Shown: positions 19,151-28,673, numbered from the stretch's first letter. The stretch is 64,000 nt of DNA from Promethearchaeota archaeon (GCA_016839555.1 JAEOUA010000012.1:186001-250000); one strand, 5' to 3'. Numbers and translations are program-made. The notes: generated from the sequence alone by a model not told the origin.

Positions 19151-20720
19151 ATGAGATTAAAAGTAAAAAAAATTAATTTTGAAACAGGCCACATGAAAGA
19201 TGTAGTTTTAAATTATCTAGATGCTGCTAAACTGGATAAAAAAGCTGGCGAACGAGTCATAATCAAAAATGTTGAATCAAAAAATTTGGATGAGAAATAT
19301 TGGGTTGCAATTATTCAAATATCACATTCTGATAATATAGTTGCACCTGGAGAATTAGGTGTTTTCGTAGATACATTAAATGATATAAAAAATCTCAGAG
19401 CTGAAAGTGAAGTTTCCGTAAAACCTGCAAACCCTCCAGATTCATATCAATATATTAAAGAAAAAATAGCTGGGAAAAAATTAAGGACTGAAGATATCAA
19501 CGATATTGTTAACGATGCAGTCTCTGGGCTTCTTTCACGAATCGAATTATCCTCTTTTATCACTAGTGTATCCATTCATGGTATGAGCAATAGAGAAATG
19601 AAGGCCTTAACCCTTGCTGAAGCAAAAAGTGGGGAGGCATTCGATTTTGGTCCGAATGTCTATGATAAGCATAGTACATAAATTTACATATCAGTAAATT
19701 TAGCTAAAAGGAGGCGTCCCGGGTAATAAGGTCTCATTAATTATCGTTCCTATTATTGCAGCAGAAGGATTAACCATTCCCAAAACGAGCACGAGAGCCA
19801 TTACTTCCCCTTCAGGTACAGCAGACTCGATGGAAGTTTTAGCTCCAATTGAATTTAACTCGGAAGAAGTAAAAAGAATCATTTCAGAAATAGGAGCTTG
19901 TATTATTTGGGGGGGTGCATTAGATATTGCTCCAGCTGATAATGTGTTAATTGAAGTAGAGAGACCTTTACATTTAGATCCATGGGGACTGATGATTCCA
20001 TCAATATTGGCAAAGAAAAAATCGATGGGGGTGAAGCAATTGGTATTGGACATCCCTGTGGGAGGCGGAACTAAATTCAGCACTCCTGATGATGGAAAGA
20101 AATTTGCTCATATATTTAAACAAATAGCAAGTAGTGTAGGAATTGAATCAGAATGCGCACTTACTTTAGCTCATCAACCCATAGGGCATAATATTGGACC
20201 TGCCTTAGAGGCGAAAGAAGCGTTAACTCTATTACGAGATTATTCTGCTGGTCCAAATTCCCTTATTGAAAAATCTACTTCATTAGCGGGAATAATTTTT
20301 GAAATGGCAGGAAAAGCATCTAAAGGAGAAGGTCAGAAATTGGCTAAGGATATATTGAAATCAGGCAAAGCCTATCAAAAAATGCAAAAAATTATCGAAA
20401 TTCAAGGTGGCAATCCGGATATTACTCCAGAAGAAATAAATTTAGGTCCCTATAAAAAGGACTTTTATTCAACTAAATCAGGATTTATTACTGAGGTTGA
20501 TAATGCGATAATTAATCAAATTTCAAAAACAGCAGGATGTCCTTTTTCTAAAACCTCTGGTGTAATTGTTTATAAGAAGCAAGGGGCAAAAATCGAAGAG
20601 GGTCAAAAAATTCTTACTGTATATTCTAACAGCAAAACTAAACTCAGAAGAGCAATGAAGTTTTATAATATTAGTGGAGGCCCAGTAATTCTAGGGGGTA
20701 TGTTGATTGAGAGAATATAA
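19151..20720 (+). CDS. deoA: AMP phosphorylase, reading frame interrupted by a 31-nt candidate intron
   Basis: Two open frames together encode one archaeal AMP phosphorylase. The first (from ATG 19151, behind AGGAAG) gives the N-terminal domain and ends VYDKHST then a stop at 19679-19681. Homology resumes in another frame at 19710 with GGVPGNK, continues through IPKTSTRAITSPSGTADSMEVLAP and runs to 20720. The break falls inside the KHS-x-GG phosphate-binding motif, so neither piece alone would be active. Removing 19678-19708 joins the frames to a 512-residue protein, the normal size of the family. The enzyme converts AMP to adenine and ribose 1,5-bisphosphate in nucleotide salvage. The partner isomerase gene is not in the window. 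Confidence 0.88.
19678..19708 (+). other. Candidate bulge-helix-bulge mRNA intron (31 nt) in deoA
   Basis: Flank and insert fold as follows. The central helix pairs TAGT (19672-19675) with GCTA (19703-19706), including one G-U pair. The 5' bulge is ACA (19676-19678). The inner helix pairs TAAATTTAC (19679-19687) with GTAAATTTA (19694-19702) around a 6-nt loop. The 3' bulge is AAA (19707-19709). Two 3-nt bulges on opposite strands separated by 4 bp is the substrate of the archaeal tRNA-splicing endonuclease. Cutting after base two of each bulge removes 31 nt and rejoins AC with A to give KHS-Thr-GGV. The outer helix expected in the strict motif is not visible, so this is the relaxed form. Confidence 0.75.
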
Positions 20721-20875
20721 ATTCTAATAAGTCTACTCCTCGAATCCTAAGATATACTTTGAGTATCCCTTTAACTTTTATTAAAAAAGTTATTACTCAA
20801 GAAAAAATTAAATAGAAATGGAGATATTTGTATAAAACTTATAAAGGATAAAGAGAAAAAATATAAAATTTATAA

Positions 20876-20890
20876 TTTTTTTTTTTTTTT
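20876..20890 (+). terminator. T-run terminator downstream of deoA
   Basis: Fifteen consecutive T residues lie about 155 nt after the deoA stop on the coding strand. Poly-T tracts are the usual intrinsic termination signal in archaea. No preceding hairpin was identified. The site is also about 70 nt upstream of the next gene, so a promoter-flanking role is possible. Confidence 0.45.
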
Positions 20891-20957
20891 ACCACTTAAG
20901 TAATATTAAAAAAACTACGATTTTTAACCATTTAAAGAAATATATATAAAACCAAGA

Positions 20958-22463
20958 ATGAACAAAATAGAAGAATTACCAAATAATATAATTGAAAGGT
21001 ATAATTCTAAGAAAATCGATAAAACCTCTACTTTCCAACAACTTATCGCTATTATAGAAAATAGCAATAATATAACTCATCGAATAGAAAGTATTAAATA
21101 TCTAATGAGGCTTGGAATCAAAAAAGAGGCATTTTTCGAATTACTAGAAAATTTATTAATTTCAGATTCTAATCCCAAAATTAGGACCATCGCTGTAAAA
21201 ATTATTAAAAATAATTTTATAGATAAAGCTTTCGAGCTCATGAATTGGGCGTATAATCATGAAGCCTCAATCGAATGTGTCTTAAATATTATTTCAACAA
21301 TGGGAGAAATAGATACCTATGAGGCAAAAAAATTTTTAATTGATAAATTAAGAAATATCAAGTCTGATAAATATAAGTCCCATTTAAAAAATATTTTTGA
21401 AGATAATAAAATAAATGATTATTCAACACACCAATTAGCAAATATCTTAAATAATTATCATGTAATAAAGTTTTTAGAGAAAAAATTTAAGAAAATTAAT
21501 TATAATCTTAAATTAGGGGTTGTTAAAACATTAGATTTATCAAATGCAAGTAATTACCATGTATTTGAATGGAACATTTTAAATAAATTACCAGATGTTA
21601 TTTGTACTTTAAATTTTTTGAATAAATTAGATATGAAATTCAATAGAATAAAGATTGTTTCAAATGCTATCAAAAATCTTCAATATTTAAAATATTTAGA
21701 TTTAAGTTATAACAAAATTAAAAACCTTCCGAATTCAATAGGGCAACTTCATTCTTTGACCTATTTAAATTTAAAGCATAATAATTTGACGAATATTCCC
21801 GACATGATTGGGGATTTAACAAATCTCAATATTTTAGATTTGCGTGCTAATAATTTAAAATTTCTTCCCAAATCGCTTAATAAATTAATAAAATTAGAAG
21901 AATTAATATTACATGGAAATAAACTTGATGATTTAGCTTTATCTTTTCATAATTCTTCATTAAAAATCTTAGAGTTAGGATTAAATAATTTAAAATATAT
22001 ACCAGATGGGTTAAAATATTTAACATCATTAAAAAGATTGGGATTAGGATCTAATAAGATTGTTGAAATCCCCTTTTGGATTGAAAATCTAATTTCTTTA
22101 GAAGAACTACATCTATATAATAATAATATAAGTAAATTACCATCTTCTATTGGAAATTTATCTAATTTAAAAGAACTAACCTTATGGAATAATAATTTAC
22201 GCACATTACCCCCAACATTTAAATCATTAACAAATTTAAAAAGGCTTAATTTAAGTTGGAATAAATTTGAGTCGATCCCAGATGTTCTCCCAAATTCTTT
22301 AGAAATATTAAGCTTATGGGGAAATAATCTGAAGGTTATCGATGAATCTACTAAAAACTTAAAAAATTTAAGAATATTAGATTTAAATTTTAATAAAAAT
22401 TTGGAAATAACTGAAAAAATTAGAAAAAAATTAGAAAAAGACGGATTAACGATATATAAATAA
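20958..22463 (+). CDS. Leucine-rich repeat protein with HEAT-like N-terminus
   Basis: The 501-residue protein has a helical, HEAT-like N-terminal region of about 170 residues. It is followed by roughly a dozen leucine-rich repeats of about 23 residues with the LxxLxLxxNxLxxLPxxI pattern (for example SLTYLNLKHNNLTNIPDMIG). The repeats resemble plant-type intracellular LRRs. There is no signal peptide, so the protein is presumably a cytosolic protein-binding scaffold. A paralogue with the same architecture follows 15 nt downstream, so the pair are a tandem duplication in one operon. The binding partner is unknown. Confidence 0.88.
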   Translation: MNKIEELPNNIIERYNSKKIDKTSTFQQLIAIIENSNNITHRIESIKYLMRLGIKKEAFFELLENLLISDSNPKIRTIAVKIIKNNFIDKAFELMNWAYNHEASIECVLNIISTMGEIDTYEAKKFLIDKLRNIKSDKYKSHLKNIFEDNKINDYSTHQLANILNNYHVIKFLEKKFKKINYNLKLGVVKTLDLSNASNYHVFEWNILNKLPDVICTLNFLNKLDMKFNRIKIVSNAIKNLQYLKYLDLSYNKIKNLPNSIGQLHSLTYLNLKHNNLTNIPDMIGDLTNLNILDLRANNLKFLPKSLNKLIKLEELILHGNKLDDLALSFHNSSLKILELGLNNLKYIPDGLKYLTSLKRLGLGSNKIVEIPFWIENLISLEELHLYNNNISKLPSSIGNLSNLKELTLWNNNLRTLPPTFKSLTNLKRLNLSWNKFESIPDVLPNSLEILSLWGNNLKVIDESTKNLKNLRILDLNFNKNLEITEKIRKKLEKDGLTIYK

Positions 22464-22478
22464 TTAAATAAAAGCGAT

Positions 22479-23837
22479 ATGAAACTAACACCTAAACAGA
22501 TTTTTACAGAGTTAATGGATAAGTCTATTAATAAGCCAACAGGGATAGAAAAATTAATCTCTATTGTCGAAAAAAGTAATGATCATGACGAGCGAATGGA
22601 GGCGCTTAATATTTTTAAGATTTTACATTTTAATGACAATGGTGTTTTTAATCTATTAGAAAATCTTTTAATTTCAGATTCTAGTGAAAAAATTAGAAAA
22701 ATCTCAGCCGAAATAATAAGAGATGATTTTCTAGACCTTTCTTACATACCTATGGAATGGACACTTAAACATGAACCCTCTCCTCAATGTTTAAAAGTAA
22801 TTTATGACACTCTAATTCTTGCTTTAAAAAAATTAGAGAATCAAGAAAACATATTTTCTAAAAAGGTATTAATTTCCTTAATAAATAAAATAGAAAAAAA
22901 AGATTTTTTAGTAGATTTAACGATATTAAAAAAACAAAAAATATTAAGTAAACTTGCTAATAAGGAATTAATTGAGATTCTAATCAATTATTATACTATT
23001 ATATATTTCGAAAAGGTATATTGGCGTATAAGATATGATATAGAAAATTTTCGAATTACTAAATTAAATTTTATTTTCAAAGGATTAATAAATCTCCCAG
23101 TAGAACTTCAGAACCTCCATTCCTTAAAATCACTCGTTTTTCGATATAATCAAATATCCTCTATTCCAGATTGGATTGGATCTTTAAAATCTCTGGAAGT
23201 ATTAAATTTTAATGTAAATGAAATCGATAAGCTCCCAGCATCAATAAGACATTTACAATCCTTAAAAGAATTATATTTATGGAAAAATAATCTTGAAGAA
23301 CTTCCCAATACTATAGGTTCTTTAAAATCATTACAAATTTTAAATTTAAGATTAAATTTTTTAAGTACATTACCATCAACAATTAAGTATTTAAAATCTT
23401 TGAGAAATTTAAACCTTCATGATAATAGATTGATCTTATTACCTGATTCAATAGGTGAATTAATAAATTTAAGAAAAATTAATTTAAGTTGGAATAAGCT
23501 TAAGGCAATTCCTCCTTCAATTGGGAGATTACGATTCCTAAAAACTCTTGATATAGGGAGAAATGAATTAAAAAATTTACCTAATTCTCTTGGAAATCTC
23601 CAATCATTAGAAATTCTTAATTTAAGTGAGAATAAATTAACCTCTTTGCCTAACAAAATAAAAAATTTGAAAAATTTGAAGCAATTAAATATATTTAGAA
23701 ATAAATTAACTGAATTACCAGAAGAAATAGAAAATTTAACGAATTTAGAAGAGCTTTATATAGGAGAGAATTATATAGATAATTTTTCAAAACTATTAAA
23801 AGTTTTAGAATCAAGGGGTGTTAAAATCTTTTTTTAA
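22479..23837 (+). CDS. Leucine-rich repeat protein, tandem paralogue
   Basis: This 452-residue product has the same layout as its upstream neighbour: a helical N-terminus, then LRRs from about residue 195 (SLKSLVFRYNQISSIPDWIG and similar). The N-terminal regions share the LLENLLISDSxxKIR segment, showing common descent. The repeats here are more regular, with LNLSENKLTSLPNKIKNL units. No membrane or catalytic motif is seen. It is co-directional with the first copy (15-nt gap) and probably co-transcribed. A role in protein-protein interaction is inferred from the fold. Confidence 0.88.
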   Translation: MKLTPKQIFTELMDKSINKPTGIEKLISIVEKSNDHDERMEALNIFKILHFNDNGVFNLLENLLISDSSEKIRKISAEIIRDDFLDLSYIPMEWTLKHEPSPQCLKVIYDTLILALKKLENQENIFSKKVLISLINKIEKKDFLVDLTILKKQKILSKLANKELIEILINYYTIIYFEKVYWRIRYDIENFRITKLNFIFKGLINLPVELQNLHSLKSLVFRYNQISSIPDWIGSLKSLEVLNFNVNEIDKLPASIRHLQSLKELYLWKNNLEELPNTIGSLKSLQILNLRLNFLSTLPSTIKYLKSLRNLNLHDNRLILLPDSIGELINLRKINLSWNKLKAIPPSIGRLRFLKTLDIGRNELKNLPNSLGNLQSLEILNLSENKLTSLPNKIKNLKNLKQLNIFRNKLTELPEEIENLTNLEELYIGENYIDNFSKLLKVLESRGVKIFF

Positions 23838-23911
23838 AAGGTTAAAATTTAAATAAAATCGGAATAATTTTTTAACTATCCTTAAAAATTAATAAAAATC
23901 ATGTGATTTTT

Positions 23912-24343
23912 ATGAGAAAAGTAGCGGGCAAAATTAAAGCTTTTATATGTTGCCTTTTAGCTGGGCTGATTTATCTTTATGTAGCCATTGAAAGCGTAAC
24001 TGGTCTTGGAGTCACTATTTTAGAATATATTCAAGAATTTTTCCCGGATTTATTGCCAATTGAACCGATTTTAAGCATTTTACTCCAAATATCCAACTGG
24101 GTTGGTATTATCGCTATAGTATGCGGGTTTTTATTCCTCGCAGGGCAAAGGAAAGCAGCTAATATTATCTTAATAATTACCATGTCTTCTGGTATTTTCG
24201 GATTTCTATTGCCTGTGATATTAGCGATTCCAGAGGGATTAGGGGCACTTGAGATTGCAATTAATGGTATCGCAACGAAATATGCTGTCCCAGTTCTATT
24301 CTTAGCTCTCGCCAGGGCTTATGCTAAAGAAGCAGAAACTTAA
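23912..24343 (+). CDS. Small four-helix membrane protein, hypothetical
   Basis: The 143-residue product has about four hydrophobic segments (near residues 8-30, 50-75, 80-105 and 115-135) and no catalytic motif. A GTG at 23903 is in frame, but ATG at 23912 gives a typical MRKVAGKIKAF positive-inside start and is preferred. It lies 65-74 nt after the LRR pair on the same strand. The family is not recognised. Confidence 0.6.
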   Translation: MRKVAGKIKAFICCLLAGLIYLYVAIESVTGLGVTILEYIQEFFPDLLPIEPILSILLQISNWVGIIAIVCGFLFLAGQRKAANIILIITMSSGIFGFLLPVILAIPEGLGALEIAINGIATKYAVPVLFLALARAYAKEAET

Positions 24344-24404
24344 AATAATTTTGTTTAATATCTTTTTTTTTCTTTTTATATTTATAAAAAAAAACTTTTT
24401 AGTA

Positions 24405-26168
24405 TTATTGTGTTTTATATAATTGAATAATTTCTTCTACAGTAGTTATATCTCTAATTCCTTTATCTGGTCGGAATCGCTGAAATACGGGAAACCTCAT
24501 GCTATAACCCAGCGTGGAAAATTTCTCACTTATTGTAATCTCATCACCAATAATTTCAATTATTATCTCAGGTATAAGCCAGATATCGGGTTTATCTTCA
24601 CATATTACATTTTGAGGCTTAGTAGATTGTTCATAAGGTTTAACTTTCTCCATTAAATCTTCCATAATTGAATCTGTCCATCCAGAGGCAATCCGTGTAA
24701 AAGCGATGAATTGATCATTTTCTTGATTATATACTGCCCCTAAATAGGTTCCATACACTCCACTTCTTCGTCCTCTTCCATAAAACGCCCCAATGAGAAC
24801 TACATCGACCGTATCTTTTAATTTTCCTCCTTCCAATCCCTTTAATTTTATCCATAAAAAGCCTCTATTTCCTGCTTTATAGATAGAATTCTTTTGAATA
24901 GATTTTGCAATAATTCCTTCAGTTCCATCTTCTCTAGCCTGATAGAAAAAGTCTAGTAATTCTTCGGTGGTCTGTATCAATTTTGATTGGACTAACTTTA
25001 ATTCATCTCGTTGATTTACAATTTTTTCTAATTTTTCCCTTCGTTTTGGAAATGTTTTTTCGATATATTGCTCATCTTGTAACATTAATAGATCAAAAAG
25101 AAAAAGACATACTGGGATCTCTTCGATGGTCTCTTCCACATCATATTTCCTCCTCCTTTTACTTAATACTTGAAAAGGCAGCATTTTCTCATAGAATGGA
25201 TCCATCGCAACAACTTCACCTTCTAAGATTGCATTCTCTGCATCGATATTCTCTCTTATGACCTGACATACATCTGGATATTGTTCAGACACCTCCAGTA
25301 ATCTCCTCGAAAAAAGAATAACTTCCTCACCTTTTTTATGGATTTGGAGCCTTTCACCATCTAATTTATACTCTGCCATGAATGGACTTTCCAATCGTGT
25401 GATAATTTCTGTATATGGAACACGAGAAGCTAACATCATTCTTATAGGAATGCCATATGATATTTTTATTTTCTTTACCTCCTCTAATCCTTTTTCTGCC
25501 AAAATTTTGGTAATATCGCCTAAATCAGGATGCAAATTATATGCATATTCGATGATATCTCTGTTTTTTTCTTTAACTCCGGTAAAGCCTAATGCGAGAC
25601 CATCTATTATTGTCTGTGTGGAGACTCCAACCCGCAATGTGGATGTTATGATTCGTAATAGATATTTTGTTTCTAAAGGGGTGATTTTACTGATTAATCC
25701 CCTTAAGATCCCCAATTTTAGGTCATGTGAGCCGCTTCCTTCAGTTTTGGCAATTTTTTCCAACTCAGAATAAAGTTCTAATATTTCTATCGAAATTTGA
25801 CCGCCTTCTTTAGTTGTATTAAAATCAAGTAATGATTTTTGTTTTTTCCTTTTTTCAAGTATGATCTCTGCCGTGCTCCCGATATCCCCTTTTTTAACTA
25901 AAATGTCTTTGATATTTTTTTTATTTATTCCAGAGTGAAGTGAAAGCGCCTCGATAATCATTTTCTCAGCAATCCCCATCTTTGGAAAATCAGCTTTAAT
26001 ATTTGAGGCCAATTGTCCCTGCAAAAGATGCATTATTTTACCTAAATCTTCAAAATTATGACTTTCCTTAATTTTATTGAAGAAATCCGAAAGTAAATCA
26101 ATCATTTCCAAACGTTTGGGCGTGCTTTCCAAATCAGATAGCAATTTAGCTAATTTATTGAATTTCAT
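24405..26168 (-). CDS. lig: ATP-dependent DNA ligase
   Basis: This 587-residue enzyme is the archaeal/eukaryotic type replicative ligase. The N-terminal DNA-binding domain spans about residues 1-235. The adenylation motif AEYKLDGER places the catalytic lysine at 268. Later motifs include ILEGEVVAMD, EGIIAK and WIKLK of the nucleotidyltransferase domain, then the OB-fold with GRGRRSGVYGTYLGAVY. It seals nicks in DNA replication and repair. Length and domain order are normal. It is convergent with the membrane-protein gene before it, and the gelsolin-like gene lies upstream on the same strand. Confidence 0.96.
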   Translation of the reverse strand: MKFNKLAKLLSDLESTPKRLEMIDLLSDFFNKIKESHNFEDLGKIMHLLQGQLASNIKADFPKMGIAEKMIIEALSLHSGINKKNIKDILVKKGDIGSTAEIILEKRKKQKSLLDFNTTKEGGQISIEILELYSELEKIAKTEGSGSHDLKLGILRGLISKITPLETKYLLRIITSTLRVGVSTQTIIDGLALGFTGVKEKNRDIIEYAYNLHPDLGDITKILAEKGLEEVKKIKISYGIPIRMMLASRVPYTEIITRLESPFMAEYKLDGERLQIHKKGEEVILFSRRLLEVSEQYPDVCQVIRENIDAENAILEGEVVAMDPFYEKMLPFQVLSKRRRKYDVEETIEEIPVCLFLFDLLMLQDEQYIEKTFPKRREKLEKIVNQRDELKLVQSKLIQTTEELLDFFYQAREDGTEGIIAKSIQKNSIYKAGNRGFLWIKLKGLEGGKLKDTVDVVLIGAFYGRGRRSGVYGTYLGAVYNQENDQFIAFTRIASGWTDSIMEDLMEKVKPYEQSTKPQNVICEDKPDIWLIPEIIIEIIGDEITISEKFSTLGYSMRFPVFQRFRPDKGIRDITTVEEIIQLYKTQ

Positions 26169-26251
26169 AGATATATTATTAAATATGTTATATAAAAAAT
26201 CTATTTATATTCAATTTCAATTAATAAGAAATAAAGAAAAAATAAAAAAAT

Positions 26252-27064
26252 TTATTTCAAAAGATTATTTAATTCCACAAATTTCTTCTGCACAGATATT
26301 TTTATATCTGGTGAGATTCCCGAGAATGAATTTTTAGTAAATTTAATCCTTCCCTCAACAATTGAAAATGTACAGATAGGACCATCCATCATTTCTACTG
26401 AAAATTGTTGATCCACCTTCCGCGATACCCAGATATCATCAAAGCTGTCAAGAAGGGATATTAACACGAAAGCTACTTTTGCTCTGGTTTTAAGATCCAT
26501 TTTTAATTTTGTTTGTGCTTCAGATTGCGGAGAGGATATTGGTATTACTTTTGGTGGTTCCAATTTTGAGACTTTTGGTTTTGATTCAGATTTTTCTATT
26601 GGTTGAGGTTTAGGAGTTGGTTTTGAAATAAGTCCAGTTTTAGGTTTTGCTTTACTTTTTGTAGAAGATACTTTTGTTACACTCCTATCAAAAGTTATTA
26701 TATTATTTTCGAGTTTTTTATGCTTTCTATGAAGAAGTTCTTGAAATTCCTCGTTCAATTCGGTTTCATGGGGGACTCTTCCTACTTTTCGCTGGTCTAT
26801 CTCCTTAATTTCCTTAATATCCCTTCCTATGATACTTTGATCAATACTATATCCATGACCCTTTAAACTATCCGCCTGTCGATGAGCCGTCCTTCGAGCA
26901 ACAAGACCCTGGGATTTTCCATGCCACAGATATAGATTCATCGATGATTCATCAAGCACAATAATCGAGCGATCGGGCTGAAGCTGATCTGGACTCCATT
27001 CGATAGGCTCGATCACCCCTCCCTCCTTGCAATTAAACATTATAGCAAAATCATGCGCTGTCAT
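26252..27064 (-). CDS. Gelsolin-like domain protein
   Basis: The 270-residue protein contains one gelsolin/villin-like domain at about residues 28-100. RSIIVLDESSMNLYLWHGK corresponds to the family strand pair VYVLD...IYVWxGK, and RRTAHRQADSLKGHGYSI to the long actin-side helix. A proline/lysine/serine-rich linker (about 145-195) leads to a C-terminal alpha/beta domain of about 75 residues with no match I recognise. Asgard archaea are known to encode gelsolin-domain proteins that can act on actin. A cytoskeletal role here is inferred. It lies upstream of DNA ligase on the same strand with no obvious link. Confidence 0.78.
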   Translation of the reverse strand: MTAHDFAIMFNCKEGGVIEPIEWSPDQLQPDRSIIVLDESSMNLYLWHGKSQGLVARRTAHRQADSLKGHGYSIDQSIIGRDIKEIKEIDQRKVGRVPHETELNEEFQELLHRKHKKLENNIITFDRSVTKVSSTKSKAKPKTGLISKPTPKPQPIEKSESKPKVSKLEPPKVIPISSPQSEAQTKLKMDLKTRAKVAFVLISLLDSFDDIWVSRKVDQQFSVEMMDGPICTFSIVEGRIKFTKNSFSGISPDIKISVQKKFVELNNLLK

Positions 27065-27444
27065 TTCACATCAATACTTCTAATTTTCGTTTTCTTATAC
27101 TCTAAATATTATACTTTATATAATAATAAAAAAATTTAAAGTTGAGCATAATTTTTCAAAAAATCTCTTAGATAGGTTATATAACCTCGATGATATATTT
27201 TTATTGTTTAAGATAATATAAAGGAATTCTAGATCTCGAATAATCTACATTTCAAAAATAATAAAGCTATTAATCAATCATTAAAAGAAAAAAAATATAA
27301 TGTATGATAGATATGTTTAATTGATATAGCTTTCGCAAAAACAAACTTTCTTATTTATTTTTGCTTATTAAAAAATACCTTTCATATTTCCATTTCAATT
27401 AAAAATTAAGATAATAAATCTTTTAAATTTGGAGGATCTTTTAG
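27065..27444. other. Divergent intergenic region with a 14-nt palindrome
   Basis: This 380-nt gap separates the minus-strand gelsolin-like gene from plus-strand hisC. The perfect palindrome AGGTTATATAACCT lies at 27174-27187, a possible dimeric regulator site. Nothing else was recognised apart from GGAGG at 27431-27435, the ribosome-binding site of hisC. Confidence 0.4.
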
Positions 27445-28521
27445 ATGAATATTAAACCACGAGAAGAAGTTCTTAAAATGCCAAAATATGATCCACCTTT
27501 AGAGGGTCGTAGGGGAAAGCTTAGATTAGATTTTAATGAGAATCCCATTGGGTGTTCCCCAAAAGTTATTGAAATGCTTAAATCATTGACAAGAGAGGAT
27601 ATTGCAATTTATCCAGAGTATAATAAAATAAATGAAAAAATAGCGAATTATTTTAATGTAAGTCAAAATGAATTTTTATTAACTAATGGAACCGATGAGG
27701 GGATTAAATTAATTATAGATACTTATATCTCACCCCAAGATGAGATGCTCCTCCCAGTACCTATATTTTCCATGTTTGAAATTTATGCATCAATTATCGG
27801 ATGCCAAATATCTAAAATTTTATATAATCCCGATTTAAGTTTTCCAACGAACAATCTTCTTAAAGCTATTTCAGCTCGAACTAAAATAATAATTCTTGCT
27901 AATCCAAATAATCCCACTGGGACTGATATTAATGAAAACGATATTTTGAAAATTTTAAAAATTACTAATAAAAAAGGTATAGTAGTACTTTTAGATGAGG
28001 CTTATTACGACTTTTATGGAGAAACATTTTTACCGTCCATAAATAAATATATGAATCTAATAATAACTCGAACTTTTTCAAAAGCTTATGGCCTGGCAGG
28101 ATTAAGGCTAGGAATAGTATTTAGTAATTCTCAAAATATTAAATTTCTAAGAAGGGTTCTCTCTCCTTACAGCGTTAATATTATTGCCGTTATGGCAGCT
28201 ATGGTTGCACTTGATGATGAAGAATATATTAAAAAATTCTCAAATATGATTAAAATTAATAGAAATATTGTTAAAAGAGAATTAGAAAAACTAGATCTAA
28301 AAGTATATCCTTCCCATACTAATTTTTTAATTACCGATTTTGGAAATGCTTGTGAATATGTTGAAAAAGAATTAAAGAAAAGAGGGATCTTAGTTCGTAA
28401 TAGAAGCAATTATCCTCTTTTGAAAAATTGTCTAAGGATTGGCATTGGCACTGAAGATCAATGTGAAAAATTACTACAAGCAATTAAAGATATCATAATT
28501 AAATGGAGAAAAAATCATTAA
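27445..28521 (+). CDS. hisC: Histidinol-phosphate aminotransferase (HisC-type PLP enzyme)
   Basis: The 358-residue class I/II aminotransferase starts behind GGAGG. It shows LDFNENPIG near the N-terminus, ANPNNPTG at the substrate/PLP site, LDEAYYDF, and the PLP lysine Lys213 in TFSKAYGLAGLRLG. The C-terminal RIGIGTEDQ binds the substrate carboxylate or phosphate. The family makes L-histidinol phosphate from imidazole acetol phosphate. Some relatives act on other substrates such as aromatic amino acids or threonine phosphate (CobD), so substrate specificity is probable, not proven. No other his biosynthesis gene is adjacent. Confidence 0.86.
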   Translation: MNIKPREEVLKMPKYDPPLEGRRGKLRLDFNENPIGCSPKVIEMLKSLTREDIAIYPEYNKINEKIANYFNVSQNEFLLTNGTDEGIKLIIDTYISPQDEMLLPVPIFSMFEIYASIIGCQISKILYNPDLSFPTNNLLKAISARTKIIILANPNNPTGTDINENDILKILKITNKKGIVVLLDEAYYDFYGETFLPSINKYMNLIITRTFSKAYGLAGLRLGIVFSNSQNIKFLRRVLSPYSVNIIAVMAAMVALDDEEYIKKFSNMIKINRNIVKRELEKLDLKVYPSHTNFLITDFGNACEYVEKELKKRGILVRNRSNYPLLKNCLRIGIGTEDQCEKLLQAIKDIIIKWRKNH

Positions 28522-28673
28522 AACCAATTAAAATCAAAATCTGCTCTTTAAAGTATTTAAATATTTTTAAGAAAGAGGGGAGTCATTTCTAAACAAAAAT
28601 AATAAATCTTTAAAATCTTCTAAAAATTAATATACTGAATTACACATATCAAAATATATTAATTTTATGGAAA

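Noticed and set aside
19676-19712. Programmed ribosomal bypassing over the hairpin in deoA
   Set aside because: Bypassing usually needs matching take-off and landing codons. ACA or AGT before the gap and AAA before GGA do not match, while the BHB geometry fits exactly. Kept only as a weaker alternative.
19830-20720. A separate gene starting at the ATG 19830
   Set aside because: Homology to AMP phosphorylase begins 40 codons earlier at 19710, so the ATG is an internal methionine and the fragment lacks the phosphate-binding motif.
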